The notes beneath the pieces are model-generated. The model did not search any database, was not told the DNA's origin, and was given only the letters and a program-made list of their open reading frames with translations. DNA of 64,000 nt from Falsochrobactrum ovis (lineage in GTDB: Bacteria; Pseudomonadota; Alphaproteobacteria; Rhizobiales; Rhizobiaceae), in contig NZ_QLMK01000001.1 in assembly GCF_003259955.1 (NCBI RefSeq), forward strand, positions 621,411-685,410, given 5' to 3'. A program made the translations under genes and the position numbers. This document shows, one piece after another, positions 8,382-18,266 of this stretch (within the stretch, counting starts at the first letter, position 1; the number at the start of each line of letters is the position of its first letter).

Positions 8382-9872
8382 TCAACCATTGCTGGCAAGG
8401 AGCGATAATGTGTGAATATTGCTCTCGCCCTGCTGATCGAGAAGTCGGGTTGGATATTCGCCCGTGAAATAATGGTCGGTGAAGGCAGGCGCCTTTGGAT
8501 CCCGTGGCTCTCCCCCGACAGATCTGTAAAGCCCGTCTATTGATAGGAATGCAAGCGAATCTGCACCTATGTAACGGCACATGGATTCGAGGCTGTCATG
8601 CTGGTTCGCCAGCAATTTTTCCGCATCAGGCGTATCGATTCCATAAAAATCCGGATGATAAATCATCGGGCTTGCAACGCGAATATGCACTTCTTTCGCG
8701 CCCGCATCGCGGATCATCTGCACGATTTTTACCGAAGTTGTACCCCGCACAATAGAATCATCCACCAGCACCACGCGCTTGCCTTGGATCATCGCGCGAT
8801 TGGCCGAATGCTTCAGCTTCACGCCAAGCGCCCGGATTTGCTGGGTTGGTTCAATGAAAGTCCGTCCCACATAGTGGTTTCGGATAATGCCATATTCAAA
8901 CGGAATGCCACTGGCTTGTGCAAAGCCCAAAGCGGCAGGGGTGCCGCCGTCTGGTACAGGCACAATCACATCTGCATCAACGCCCGCTTCTTGCGCCAGA
9001 TTCATCCCCATATTCTTACGGGCTTGATAAACGCTGCGCCCCCCAACAACAGAGTCGGGCCGGGCAAAATAGACATATTCAAACAGGCAAAGCCGTTCCG
9101 GTTGCGAATTTTCCGGTTTGATGGATTGGGTGGTAATTGAACCATCTTCCTGAATTTCGCAAACAATCACTTCGCCATTTTCCACGTCGCGCACATAGGT
9201 GGCGCCGATAATATCAAGAGCGCAAGTTTCGGAGCAAAATATCGGTTTGCCGTCGAGTTCGCCCATCACCAGTGGCCGAATACCAATCGGATCACGGGCG
9301 GCAATCAGTTTCGTGCGCGTGAGTGCCAGCATCGCATATCCGCCTTCAACCTGCCGGATCGCATCGACAAAACGATCAGACGAAGAGGAATGCGGCGAGC
9401 GCGCTATCAAATGCAGCACGACTTCCGTGTCGGAAGTAGCCTGGAAGATCGCGCCCGATGCAATGAGCTGCCGACGCAGGGTTAGGCCATTGGTAAAATT
9501 GCCATTATGGGCAATCGCAATCCCTCCCACCTCGAGTTCGGCGAATAAAGGCTGCACATTGCGCAAAATGGTCTCGCCCGTCGTCGAATAGCGGACATGG
9601 CCAATCGCCTTGTCGCCCGGCAAGCGATGCAGCGTAGCCGGATCGGTAAAATGATCACCCACGAGCCCCATATGCCGCTCTGAATGAAAGCGCCGATGAT
9701 GATAAGAAACAATGCCTGCAGCTTCTTGCCCGCGATGCTGAAGCGCGTGCAGACCCAAAGCGGTTAGCGCGGCGGCATCCTCATGTCCGAGAATGCCAAA
9801 TACACCGCATTCCTCATGCAGCGTGTCATCTTCCAGTGAGAAGGACGTCTTGTCATGCGATTGGTGGAACAT
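8382..9872 (-). CDS. purF: Amidophosphoribosyltransferase
   Basis: This enzyme performs the first committed step of purine synthesis, forming 5-phosphoribosylamine from PRPP and glutamine. The N-terminal glutamine amidotransferase domain has its nucleophile in EECGVFG after a short propeptide. LQHRGQEAAG and HNGNFTN motifs follow. The C-terminal phosphoribosyltransferase domain has the PRPP loop VVLVDDSIVRGTTS. The start at 9872 gives 496 residues, the length expected for the family. An upstream in-frame ATG at 9914 would add 14 residues, and neither has a strong ribosome site. It follows cvpA, the classical purF neighbour. Confidence 0.96.
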   Translation of the reverse strand: MFHQSHDKTSFSLEDDTLHEECGVFGILGHEDAAALTALGLHALQHRGQEAAGIVSYHHRRFHSERHMGLVGDHFTDPATLHRLPGDKAIGHVRYSTTGETILRNVQPLFAELEVGGIAIAHNGNFTNGLTLRRQLIASGAIFQATSDTEVVLHLIARSPHSSSSDRFVDAIRQVEGGYAMLALTRTKLIAARDPIGIRPLVMGELDGKPIFCSETCALDIIGATYVRDVENGEVIVCEIQEDGSITTQSIKPENSQPERLCLFEYVYFARPDSVVGGRSVYQARKNMGMNLAQEAGVDADVIVPVPDGGTPAALGFAQASGIPFEYGIIRNHYVGRTFIEPTQQIRALGVKLKHSANRAMIQGKRVVLVDDSIVRGTTSVKIVQMIRDAGAKEVHIRVASPMIYHPDFYGIDTPDAEKLLANQHDSLESMCRYIGADSLAFLSIDGLYRSVGGEPRDPKAPAFTDHYFTGEYPTRLLDQQGESNIHTLSLLASNG

Positions 9873-10052
9873 GTGTCCGCAAAGCCTTTCGATTGCGGTT
9901 GTTAAAAGCCACATTTACAGGAAAGGGACGGATATTGAAAGCCGACCTCGCTTCCATGCGACAATGACTTCAACGCTTATCTAAGATCGGAGTTATTCAA
10001 ATCAGATGAAATCGGCAGCAAAATGGCTACCGGTTTCAGCCGCGAAAATTCG

Positions 10053-10640
10053 TCAGTTGGCAGCAGGTGTATCATCAGGTACCGGCTGTCCGCTCTGGTC
10101 GCCCGCAGGCGACGTGCCCGCTGGAGCATCTGTGCCCGGATTGAATTTTTTGATCGCCGATTCCGGATCGGCAGGCAAAAGCTCAACCAATTGCTCACCA
10201 AAAGTATCAAGCATCGGCTTTGACTTGGCATTGCTCACCCATGCAGGCTGATTGGTGGGCACCAACCAGTTGAAAAACAACATGGCAACCACGACAAGCA
10301 AAACACCGCGAGCAGCACCAAACAGAAATCCAAGCGTCCGGTCGAGCGCGCCGATCCGGCTATCAATGATGAAATCTGCGATTTTCATCGTGATCAGCGA
10401 AACAACAATCAGAACAACCAGAAACACCGCGCCAGCCGCCGCGATCTTGGCGATGGTCTCATTATTGATATAGGGTTGCACGAATGGCAGAACTGGCATG
10501 TAGAAAAGATAGGCTGCTACCGCTGCTGTGGCCCATGATGCCAGAGATAACACCTCGCGCGAAAATCCCCGCACCATCGCCAAAACGGCCGATACCAGCG
10601 TTATCCCGAGTAAAATTCCATCAAGCAAGGTAATCGGCAT
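10053..10640 (-). CDS. cvpA: CvpA family inner membrane protein
   Basis: The 195-residue protein has about four hydrophobic helices, beginning with the family N-terminus (LDGILLGITLVSAVLAMVRG) and the conserved GFSREVLSL segment. The C-terminal 40 residues are hydrophilic and rich in Pro, Gly and Asp. CvpA proteins are linked to colicin V production and envelope stress tolerance, but the molecular function is not settled. GGACGGGG precedes the ATG. It sits between radA and purF on the same strand, as in many proteobacteria. Confidence 0.92.
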   Translation of the reverse strand: MPITLLDGILLGITLVSAVLAMVRGFSREVLSLASWATAAVAAYLFYMPVLPFVQPYINNETIAKIAAAGAVFLVVLIVVSLITMKIADFIIDSRIGALDRTLGFLFGAARGVLLVVVAMLFFNWLVPTNQPAWVSNAKSKPMLDTFGEQLVELLPADPESAIKKFNPGTDAPAGTSPAGDQSGQPVPDDTPAAN

Positions 10641-10771
10641 TCTGCCCCGTCCTTATCTAGCGCCCGGCACTCGTGACGGGCAGTCAAACTCGCACAAATC
10701 TAACAGTTGAAGGTTGATGAAACCTTCCTTCCGATAAATCTCATTAATTTCAATGATCTGCAACCAAGCGG

Positions 10772-12175
10772 TTACAAATCTGGTTTATTTTTCCCCGGTC
10801 CAGAAGCCGCAATGCGTGCGACAAGATCTGGTAACGACGTGGATTCCACAAGACCAAAGTCGCGGTCTTTCCATTGTTCACGGCTTCCGCCCGGAACCAC
10901 TGCCTGTTTGAAACCGAGTTTTTCAGCTTCTTTCAGCCTTTGTACTGCATGTGACACCGCACGAATAGCTCCCGAAAGGCTGATTTCGCCGAAATAAACA
11001 CAATCTGATGGCAGAGCAATACCGGCAATGGATGAAACCAACGCTGCCGCCACAGCCAGATCGGCCGCAGGTTCTGCGATCCTATAGCCACCCGCAACAT
11101 TGAGATAGACATCATGCTGCCCGAACCGTACGCCACAATGCGATTCAAGCACGGCTAGGATCATGGCAAGCCGGCTGCTTTCCCAGCCGACCACCGCACG
11201 ACGCGGAGTGCCTAAAGACGAGGGCGAGACAAGCGCCTGAATCTCCACAAGAACCGGCCTGGTTCCCTCCATGCCAGCAAAAACGGCAGCGCCGGGCGCT
11301 TTATCGTTACGTTCTCCCAAAAAGAGTTCAGACGGATTGGCCACTTCCCGCAAGCCACCATCAGACATTTCAAAAACGCCGATTTCATCAGTGGGGCCAA
11401 ATCGGTTTTTGACGGTGCGAAGGATGCGATAGCGATGCCCACCTTCACCTTCAAAATAAAGAACTGCATCCACCATATGTTCGACGACCCGAGGGCCTGC
11501 AATTTGTCCGTCTTTGGTAACGTGACCAACCAATACAACGGCTGCGCCGGTCTGCTTGGCAAAACGGATCATCGCCTGCGCCGAAGAGCGCACCTGTGTT
11601 ACCGTGCCCGGTGCAGAATCGGCCATATCGGTCCAAAGCGTCTGAATAGAATCGATAATAATCAAATCCGGGCGTTTGCCCTCGGCCACGGTGGCAAGAA
11701 TATCTTCGACATTGGTTTCGGCAGCAAGCTCTACATTGCTCGACGCGACCCCCAACCGCTGCGCGCGTAATCGGATCTGCGCCACGGCCTCTTCGCCGGA
11801 TACATAAACAATGCGATGCCCCTGATTAGAAAGCGCTGCTGAAGCCTGTGTCAGCAGCGTGGATTTGCCAATGCCCGGATCACCGCCGATCAATATTGCC
11901 GAACCCCGAACAAAGCCGCCGCCCGTAACCCGATCCAATTCGCTGATACCAGAAACAATGCGTGGCGCATCTTCAATGTCACCGGAAAGCGACGTAAGCG
12001 CTACTGCACGGCCTTTCCGCTTGCTTAAAATTGCACCGGGCCCAGCGCCAATGCCGCTATTGGTGCCTTTTTCAACAAGAGTATTCCACTCGCCACAGGA
12101 ATCGCATTTTCCTGCCCAGCGCGAATGTACGCTACCGCAATTCTGGCAAATAAATTGAACACGCGCTTTGGCCAT
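10772..12175 (-). CDS. radA: DNA repair protein RadA (Sms)
   Basis: The 467-residue protein has an N-terminal C4 zinc finger (CQNCG and CDSCG, residues 10-28), a RecA-like ATPase with Walker A GGDPGIGKST (98-105), and the RadA-specific KNRFG motif (around 256). A C-terminal Lon-protease-like domain lacks a clear catalytic pair. RadA is a branch-migration helicase acting in homologous recombination. The length is typical. It is the first gene of the minus-strand series radA-cvpA-purF. Confidence 0.97.
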   Translation of the reverse strand: MAKARVQFICQNCGSVHSRWAGKCDSCGEWNTLVEKGTNSGIGAGPGAILSKRKGRAVALTSLSGDIEDAPRIVSGISELDRVTGGGFVRGSAILIGGDPGIGKSTLLTQASAALSNQGHRIVYVSGEEAVAQIRLRAQRLGVASSNVELAAETNVEDILATVAEGKRPDLIIIDSIQTLWTDMADSAPGTVTQVRSSAQAMIRFAKQTGAAVVLVGHVTKDGQIAGPRVVEHMVDAVLYFEGEGGHRYRILRTVKNRFGPTDEIGVFEMSDGGLREVANPSELFLGERNDKAPGAAVFAGMEGTRPVLVEIQALVSPSSLGTPRRAVVGWESSRLAMILAVLESHCGVRFGQHDVYLNVAGGYRIAEPAADLAVAAALVSSIAGIALPSDCVYFGEISLSGAIRAVSHAVQRLKEAEKLGFKQAVVPGGSREQWKDRDFGLVESTSLPDLVARIAASGPGKNKPDL

Positions 12176-12307
12176 CTATTCCGAACCTCATTTCATACTG
12201 ACGTGGTAAGGGAGAACAAAACAAGAATCAAGTCAGTATAAATATCCAATATTGGTCACACTTATTTGTCGGGGACAAACTGCATGAGGATGGATATAGC
12301 ATGACGC

Positions 12308-13024
12308 ATGAAAACGGAATTTTTTTCAGGAACGCGCATAATGCTTCCGCTGACTGCCGCTATCATTCCGGTAGGGATGGTCTATGGCGCAGTCGCGGAA
12401 AATACGGGCCTTTCGACGCTGGAAGTGGTGATGATGAGCGCGCTTGTTTTTGCAGGCGGTTCGCAATTTGTCGCGATGGATATTTGGACCCATCCGGCGA
12501 GTTGGACGGCTGTCGGCTTTGCTGCATTTCTGGTCAATTTGCGTTTGGTATTAATGTCTGCGTCAATCAGCTGCCACATGAATGCGTTTTCTGGTTGGCG
12601 AAAATATGTGGCCCTGGTCTTTCTGACGGATGAAATTTGGGCTGTATCCGAATTAAAAGCACGAACCAACAAGCTCACTCCGGCTTGGTTTGCAGGTGCT
12701 GCCGCACCCTTTTATGCGACCTGGGTAATCTCATCATTGATCGGCGCCTTTGCTGGTTATTCACTGGGCGATCCGGCAGTTTTTGCGCTCGATTTTGCTT
12801 TTCCCGCTGTTTTCATAGTTTTGATGATGAGTTTCTGGAAAGGTCCCCGCACCGGTACCGTGCTGCTCGCCAGTGCGCTCGCAGCCAGCGCCACTCATTT
12901 TCTCATTTCCGGCGTTTGGTATATTGCGGCTGGTGCATTAGCCGGGCTTGTAGTGGCTCTTTATCAAGGGACAGATGAAGAAGAAGCGCCACTCCGAACG
13001 GAGACCACGTGCCATGATGCTTGA
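12308..13024 (+). CDS. azlC: AzlC family branched-chain amino acid exporter subunit
   Basis: The 238-residue membrane protein has the AzlC features: P-x-G-x-x-YG near residue 22, SALVFAGGSQF, NLRLVLMSAS, and helices spread through the sequence. AzlC with AzlD forms a two-subunit exporter for branched-chain amino acids and analogues. The AzlD gene overlaps its last codons. A GAGGA about 15 bases upstream is a distant ribosome site. The pair lies between radA and dnaB on the opposite strand to both. Confidence 0.9.
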   Translation: MKTEFFSGTRIMLPLTAAIIPVGMVYGAVAENTGLSTLEVVMMSALVFAGGSQFVAMDIWTHPASWTAVGFAAFLVNLRLVLMSASISCHMNAFSGWRKYVALVFLTDEIWAVSELKARTNKLTPAWFAGAAAPFYATWVISSLIGAFAGYSLGDPAVFALDFAFPAVFIVLMMSFWKGPRTGTVLLASALAASATHFLISGVWYIAAGALAGLVVALYQGTDEEEAPLRTETTCHDA

Positions 13025-13316
13025 GTTCTCCACACTCATCGCCATAATCGCAATGGCAATCCCCACCGCTTTAATCAGAGTTTCCGGCCCGTTCATCATG
13101 CGTCATGTAAAGCTGACCAAACGGGTGCAGGCGGCGCTGGGCGCTATTCCGCCTGCCGTTCTCATGGCAGTGGTCGCACCCACTGCTTTTATGACTGGCA
13201 TCCCCGAAACGGTCGGGTGCTGCTTGACTGCAATTTTAGCTTTGCACCTGCCCTTGCTGGTGGCAACCGCACTAGGGGTGGCTTGCGTGGCCCTGTTGCG
13301 TTTGGCGGGGCTCTAG
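13014..13316 (+). CDS. azlD: AzlD domain protein, branched-chain amino acid exporter subunit
   Basis: The protein has about 100 residues and three hydrophobic helices, with the AzlD pattern TALIRVSGPFIM near the start and LGAIPPAVLMAVVAP in the middle. The start is one of two adjacent ATG codons (13014 or 13017), with GGAG about ten bases before. Both lie inside the end of azlC, so translation is coupled. A longer frame from 12975 gives an implausibly basic N-terminus. It converges with dnaB, whose stop is 15 bases away. Confidence 0.88.
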   Translation: MMLEFSTLIAIIAMAIPTALIRVSGPFIMRHVKLTKRVQAALGAIPPAVLMAVVAPTAFMTGIPETVGCCLTAILALHLPLLVATALGVACVALLRLAGL

Positions 13317-13331
13317 GCCCCGCATTTTTCT

Positions 13332-14837
13332 TTACTCATAGGCTTCCGGCAGATAAGCACTGTCGGCGAGATCAGCAAAACGGGTAAATTCGGCCTGGAA
13401 GGCGAGTTTCACAGTGCCCGTCGGCCCGTGACGCTGTTTAGCGATGATGACATCGGCCGTGCCGCGCACTTTTTCAAATGTCTGACGCCATTCTTCATAT
13501 TTGGGGTCGAACTCGTCGCGCGGCTCAAGGTTTTTAACGTAATATTCCTCACGGAACACAAAAAGCACAACGTCAGCATCTTGCTCGATAGAGCCCGATT
13601 CACGCAGATCGGAAAGCTGCGGACGTTTGTCGTCGCGACTTTCCACCTGACGCGATAGCTGCGACAAAGCGATGATCGGCACATTGAGTTCTTTGGCCAG
13701 CGCTTTTAGCCCAGTGGTGATTTCGGTGATTTCCTGCACGCGATTTTGCGCAGAAGCGCGTGACGAACCGGTCATAAGCTGAACATAGTCGATCACCAGA
13801 ACATCAAGGCCCCGTTGACGCTTGAGCCGGCGCGCACGCGCTGCCAATTGCGCAATCGAAATGCCACCGGTCTGGTCAATATAGAGCGGGATTTTCTGCA
13901 TAACCTGCGAACAGGCTACCAGCTTTTCAAAATCGGTCTCAGTAATATCACCGCGCCGGATTTTTGAGGAGCTGACCTCGGTTTGCTCGGAAATAATACG
14001 TGTCGCTAGCTGCTCGGACGACATTTCAAGCGAGAAAAAGCCGACCACGCCGCCATTTTTGGCTTTGACCGTGCCATCCGCTAACTGTTCTGGCTCGTAA
14101 ACACTGGCAATATTAAACGCGATATTGGTAGCAAGCGATGTCTTACCCATACCCGGACGGCCAGCCAGAATGATCAGGTCCGAAGGCTGCAAACCGCCCA
14201 TTTTTGCATCCAGCGAATGGATGCCAGTCGAAATCCCTGAAAGATGCCCGTCGCGCATGAAAGCGGCATTTGCCATGTCGACGGCAATAGTGACCGCATC
14301 TTTAAACGCCTGAAACCCACCGTCGTAACGACCGGTTTCGGCCAGCTCAAACAGCCTGCGCTCAGCTTCTTCAATTTGCTCTTGCGGTGCGTTGTCAACA
14401 GGCGCGTCATAGGCCACATTGACCATATCTTCACCAATGCCGATCAGCGCACGGCGTGTGGCGAGATCATAAATCGCCCGGCCATAATCCTCAGCATTGA
14501 TGATGGTGACGGCTTCTGTTGCCAGCCGCGCCACATATTGGAAAACCGTCAGATCACCGACTTTTCCTTCATTCGGCAGAAAAGTCTTCATAGTGACCGG
14601 ATTGGCCATTTTGCCCACGCGGATCAGATCGGAAGCAATCTCGTAGATCCGCCGATGCAAAGGCTCAAAAAAATGGGTCGGTTTAAGGAAGTCTGAGACG
14701 CGATAAAAAGCATCATTGTTGATTAAAATAGCACCTAGAAGCGCTTGCTCCGCTTCAATATTGTGAGGTGCTTCACGATAGAGTGTATCCTTCTGATTGC
14801 GCATATCGTCAATGGTGCGTAACGCTGCTTCCGCCAT
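13332..14837 (-). CDS. dnaB: Replicative DNA helicase
   Basis: The 501-residue protein has the DnaB N-terminal domain (EQALLGAIL, about residues 25-130), a linker, and the RecA-like helicase domain with Walker A GRPGMGKT (226-233), Walker B VLVIDYVQLM, and the LSQLSRQVE and LRESGSIEQDADV motifs. It is the hexameric fork helicase. No intein or insertion is seen. It lies downstream of the rpsF-rplI cluster and cfa on the same strand. A DUF721/DciA gene, the probable loader or regulator of DnaB in bacteria lacking DnaC, lies near 58.9 kb. Confidence 0.97.
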   Translation of the reverse strand: MAEAALRTIDDMRNQKDTLYREAPHNIEAEQALLGAILINNDAFYRVSDFLKPTHFFEPLHRRIYEIASDLIRVGKMANPVTMKTFLPNEGKVGDLTVFQYVARLATEAVTIINAEDYGRAIYDLATRRALIGIGEDMVNVAYDAPVDNAPQEQIEEAERRLFELAETGRYDGGFQAFKDAVTIAVDMANAAFMRDGHLSGISTGIHSLDAKMGGLQPSDLIILAGRPGMGKTSLATNIAFNIASVYEPEQLADGTVKAKNGGVVGFFSLEMSSEQLATRIISEQTEVSSSKIRRGDITETDFEKLVACSQVMQKIPLYIDQTGGISIAQLAARARRLKRQRGLDVLVIDYVQLMTGSSRASAQNRVQEITEITTGLKALAKELNVPIIALSQLSRQVESRDDKRPQLSDLRESGSIEQDADVVLFVFREEYYVKNLEPRDEFDPKYEEWRQTFEKVRGTADVIIAKQRHGPTGTVKLAFQAEFTRFADLADSAYLPEAYE

Positions 14838-15000
14838 GATTCTTTGATCCTGTCCCTGATCCTTTCAGCTAGCGCTTAATGGATGTCAAAGGCAATGACG
14901 CTTTGGAAAACTTTTGTCCAAAGCGAAAAACTCTACCATGATTCACACTCTTCCACAGCGTATAAATCATCTGAACAGTTCTGATCGGGCGATTGACAGC

Positions 15001-16284
15001 TCAAGAAAGATTGAGCTTTTTCTTGGCTGCTTTTGGTTCACTATTGGCCCCTTTAGGCGCACTGTCCAACCGTTTGAGCCGTTTTTCTTCTGCTTCAATA
15101 TAGTTGCGGGTCAATGGAACAGCGTCTTGTCTGTGGGTGATCTGGATATGGAACACCATCATATTCTGCCAGCGAAATGCGCTTTCAGAGCCAGCCAAAT
15201 AAAACTCCCACATCCGGCAAAACCGTTCGTCATAAAGTGCCTTCGCCCGGTCTCGATTAGCCATAAAAGCTTCGCGCCATGCCCGCAGCGTCTCGGCATA
15301 ATGAAGCCGCAAGATTTCAATATCGGTAACGTAAAGCCCAGCTTTTTCAATATGTGGCAGCACTTCAGACAAAGCCGGAATATACCCACCGGGAAAGATA
15401 TATTTGCGAATAAATGGATTGGTAGCACCCGGACCATCCGCACGGCCGATAGCATGGAGAAGAAAAACCCCATCAGGTTTCATCAATCGCGCAACATGCT
15501 GAAAATATTCGGCAAAATGGCCAACACCCACATGCTCGAACATGCCCACTGAAACCAGCCGATCAAATTTTTCTTCGATAAGACGGTAATCTTTAAGCTC
15601 AAATCGCGCTTGGTCAGCAAGCCCTTCTTCAACCGCTCTTTTATTAGCGATTACGTGCTGCTCTTCTGATAGGGTAACACCAGTGACATTGGCCTTGAGA
15701 TAACGGGCAAGATACAATCCCATGCCGCCCCATCCGCAACCGATATCCAGAACTTTATGCCCCGGTTCGATCAACAATTTCGCGGCAATGTGCCGCTTTT
15801 TTGCGAGCTGAGCTTCGTCCAAACTTGCATTGGCAGGATCGAAATAAGCGCATGAATATTGCTTGTCGGAATCCAGAAACAGATCGTAAAGCTCACTCGA
15901 TAAATCATAATGGCTTTTGATGTGGCTGGATGCGCGGCCAATTGTGTTCATTTGCTGAAAACGCCGAAATAAAATCCGCATTTGCGACAAAAAACGCATC
16001 CACGGCTCTTTGGCTGCCGTGGGACCGGTATTTTCGAAAACCATCTGAAGCAGCGCGTAAATATCGCCTTCCAGAAAGTCGATCTCACCATCCATAAAAC
16101 ACTCGCCAAGTTTGAGCTCGGGATTGAAGGCGAGCGCCCGTTCTGCTTTTTGATTGTTGAAACGTATATGGACGGGAGTGCCCGTCTTGTCACCAAAATG
16201 AAATTGCGTGCCAGCAGAATCGGTGACGGTCAAATCGCCGCTCTTGATCATATGGTCGAGAACAGTACGCAGCATTCGATTCAT
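15001..16284 (-). CDS. cfa: Cyclopropane-fatty-acyl-phospholipid synthase family SAM methyltransferase
   Basis: The 427-residue protein matches CFA synthases: an N-terminal lipid-binding region, SHYDLSSELYDLFLD, SCAYFDP, and the SAM-binding motif VLDIGCGWGG (around residue 190). LVSVGMFEHVG and KYIFPGGYIP follow. The C-terminal lysine-rich tail is unusually basic. It adds a methylene bridge to unsaturated acyl chains of membrane phospholipids. The start has GGGAG and GGGG upstream. It stands between rplI and dnaB, but a terminator separates it from rplI, so it likely has its own promoter in the 16.3-16.6 kb region. Confidence 0.9.
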   Translation of the reverse strand: MNRMLRTVLDHMIKSGDLTVTDSAGTQFHFGDKTGTPVHIRFNNQKAERALAFNPELKLGECFMDGEIDFLEGDIYALLQMVFENTGPTAAKEPWMRFLSQMRILFRRFQQMNTIGRASSHIKSHYDLSSELYDLFLDSDKQYSCAYFDPANASLDEAQLAKKRHIAAKLLIEPGHKVLDIGCGWGGMGLYLARYLKANVTGVTLSEEQHVIANKRAVEEGLADQARFELKDYRLIEEKFDRLVSVGMFEHVGVGHFAEYFQHVARLMKPDGVFLLHAIGRADGPGATNPFIRKYIFPGGYIPALSEVLPHIEKAGLYVTDIEILRLHYAETLRAWREAFMANRDRAKALYDERFCRMWEFYLAGSESAFRWQNMMVFHIQITHRQDAVPLTRNYIEAEEKRLKRLDSAPKGANSEPKAAKKKLNLS

Positions 16285-16346
16285 TGCCCCATCTCCCTTT
16301 GGGATTGAACAGTGCGTACATCCATAGCTGGGCCGGCAGCGGGCTT

Positions 16347-16370
16347 TTGATCACGGCTTTGATCACGGCT
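16347..16370. repeat. Perfect 12-bp tandem duplication upstream of cfa
   Basis: TTGATCACGGCT occurs twice in direct succession. Each copy contains the palindrome TGATCA. It lies about 65 bases before the cfa start, where a regulator site could be, or it may be a chance slippage product. Confidence 0.8.
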
Positions 16371-16601
16371 AGAACCTTCTCTTGCCATCATCACCAAGCT
16401 CTCACCGCCCGACATTCAGCACGGATGTTCCCTTCAGCACATCTCCAATCCTACTTCCATATCAACACGATCTTAAATGCCAAGAAATGAAGTTATTGAA
16501 AAAGCGCAGGAACTGATAGTAAAGCGATTTTATTCGCCTCGTCAAAGTTTGATTGCATTTCCTAATATTCAGAACGGAAAGCTTGGGCGCGCATCAATGA
16601 A

Positions 16602-16627
16602 AAAGCCCGGCTTTTGGGCCGGGCTTT
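16602..16627 (-). terminator. Rho-independent terminator of the rpsF-rpsR-DUF2232-rplI operon
   Basis: A 10-bp perfect stem AAAGCCCGGC/GCCGGGCTTT with a 6-base loop is followed on the minus strand by TTTTTC. It lies about 60 bases after the rplI stop and separates rplI from cfa. Confidence 0.9.
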
Positions 16628-16689
16628 GCTCAATCAGACGATAGGAAGCGAATGCGTTACTGATGATTGATCGCATTCAAGCAAGCAGA

Positions 16690-17277
16690 TTAAGCCTGCT
16701 CTTCGCCTTCCGTTTCAGCTTCAACTTCTTCTTCATCGTCGAAAAACTCTTCAGAGAGTTCTGGCTCTTCAATGCCATAAATAGCTTCGATCGAGGTCAG
16801 GTCTTCACCCTGCGCCTGACGTTCAGCTTCTTCAGCCGAACGAGCAATATTGATCGAAACCGTTACTTCGACTTCTGGATGAAGTGAAATAGCAATCTCA
16901 TGAATGCCGATCGTCTTGATCGGGTGGTTCAGCTCAACCTGGTTGCGGTGTAGGGTAAAGCCATTTTCAGTGATGATTTCAGCAATGTCACGGGTCGAGA
17001 CCGAACCATAGAGCTGCCCGGTTTCACCAGCCGAACGCACAACGATGAAGCTCTGACCATTGAGCTTTTCAGCAACCGCATCAGCTTCTTTCTTGCGCTC
17101 AAGGTTCTGCGCTTCCAGCTGAGCGCGCTGGCTTTCGAACTTCTTCTTATTGGCTTCATTTGCACGAAGCGCCTTGCCCTGTGGGAGCAGGAAGTTACGA
17201 GCATATCCGTCCTTAACTTTGACGGTTTCGCCCATCTGGCCCAGACGGCCAATACGTTCCAGAAGAATGACTTCCAT
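16690..17277 (-). CDS. rplI: 50S ribosomal protein L9
   Basis: The 195-residue protein starts with MEVILLE, followed by the L9 signature G[16 protein letters not shown]. A central helix and the C-terminal domain with [15 protein letters not shown] follow. The last 40 residues form an acidic tail rich in Glu, an extension beyond the E. coli protein that is usual in Hyphomicrobiales. AAAGGAAACTCC precedes the ATG. It is the last gene of the rpsF operon. Confidence 0.98.
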   Translation of the reverse strand: MEVILLERIGRLGQMGETVKVKDGYARNFLLPQGKALRANEANKKKFESQRAQLEAQNLERKKEADAVAEKLNGQSFIVVRSAGETGQLYGSVSTRDIAEIITENGFTLHRNQVELNHPIKTIGIHEIAISLHPEVEVTVSINIARSAEEAERQAQGEDLTSIEAIYGIEEPELSEEFFDDEEEVEAETEGEEQA

Positions 17278-17306
17278 TGGAGTTTCCTTTCGAGGTTTAA
17301 TTCGGT

Positions 17307-18266
17307 TTAGCGATTGTCTGTTTCAGGAAGTTTCGACACCGGCGCACCGCGCGAAGTATCGAAAAGTCCAAAAATCATGAATATGAATAGTAGGAATGCA
17401 AAGAGCAGAATCGTTACATAGACAAACCAAAGCACCACTGGGCGCCAGGCTTTACCGCGGGTGCGATAATGGAAAATTGCAAGTCCTGCCAGCATGAACC
17501 CAGCGCTTAAAGTCCCAACAAAGACGGTTGCAATCACGCCCAGCGTACCCGGCATGAAAGCAAGGGCCAGTGCGACTGCATAGACCAGCAATGCTTGGCG
17601 CGGCATGCGCATTGTTGCCGGCCAATCGTCACGCGGGCGGCGCAACCGACCAGACATATTGGTGAGGCGAAGCGCTAGGTAAAAATTGCCAACCAATATG
17701 AAGAAAGCTGTCGCTGGCTGAATAGCTGGCAATGCAACCATCAAAGTGGCAGCGATGCCTTCACGCATTTCCGAACTTGCGGCAAATTGCGGGTCGGCTT
17801 CAGCCAGTCCGTCCATCAGCCGGTTGGTCAGTTCCTGAACCATGTCAGGACCAAAACCGATAATTGCGCCAATAACGATAAAGCTTGCAGCCACCATCAA
17901 AGCGAGACGGAAAAATATATCCGAAAGCGGGTACCAGACAATGACGCCTTTTGGCCCGCCAAGTTCATCTGCCGAACGTGCAAGGCCCGAAAGATACGCA
18001 CCTGTTGCCGCTGGGATATAGCTGGTCAACGCCATGAGAAGTGCGGCCATAGGAGCTGCGAAAATACCGACTGCAACGGTCGCAATTGTTGCGGCAACGA
18101 TGCCTACACTTGAGCCCCAACCAAGAGCAGCAGCAAAAATTGGCAGCGGTGTGAGAAAATACAAAACCATCGCCAAGCCCGACTGGGCAATGACGCCGGA
18201 CGACATCAGCGCCGAGGCAAGCCCCGCTGCAGTGCCGACACCAATAATGGCTCCGTTGAACTTCAT
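17307..18266 (-). CDS. DUF2232 family integral membrane protein
   Basis: The protein has about 319 residues and roughly eight hydrophobic helices, with a charged C-terminus. It belongs to DUF2232 (YybS-like), whose function is not established. Its location between rpsR and rplI is conserved in alphaproteobacteria, which supports the assignment. ATG 18266 (MKFNG) has AGGA about nine bases upstream and was preferred to an upstream frame start at 18332. Confidence 0.88.
   Translation of the reverse strand: MKFNGAIIGVGTAAGLASALMSSGVIAQSGLAMVLYFLTPLPIFAAALGWGSSVGIVAATIATVAVGIFAAPMAALLMALTSYIPAATGAYLSGLARSADELGGPKGVIVWYPLSDIFFRLALMVAASFIVIGAIIGFGPDMVQELTNRLMDGLAEADPQFAASSEMREGIAATLMVALPAIQPATAFFILVGNFYLALRLTNMSGRLRRPRDDWPATMRMPRQALLVYAVALALAFMPGTLGVIATVFVGTLSAGFMLAGLAIFHYRTRGKAWRPVVLWFVYVTILLFAFLLFIFMIFGLFDTSRGAPVSKLPETDNR

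Larger units (their letters stand above)
16285..16689. other. Intergenic region upstream of cfa
   Basis: This 405-base gap holds no convincing gene. It contains a perfect 12-bp tandem duplication (16347-16370) about 65 bases before cfa and the rplI terminator (16602-16627). The cfa promoter should lie here, but I cannot fix its boxes. Confidence 0.6.

Noticed and set aside
8598-9140. Plus-strand frame of 180 codons inside purF
   Set aside because: Antisense shadow of conserved PurF coding sequence with no start signal.
14998-15017. AGCTCAA/TTGAGCT hairpin with T run at the end of cfa
   Set aside because: The T run is on the plus strand, opposite to cfa and dnaB, and the stem overlaps cfa coding sequence, so it does not fit as a terminator of either gene.
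14914-15552. Plus-strand frame of 212 codons over the cfa end
   Set aside because: Mostly antisense to conserved cfa sequence, Phe- and Arg-rich composition, no family resemblance.
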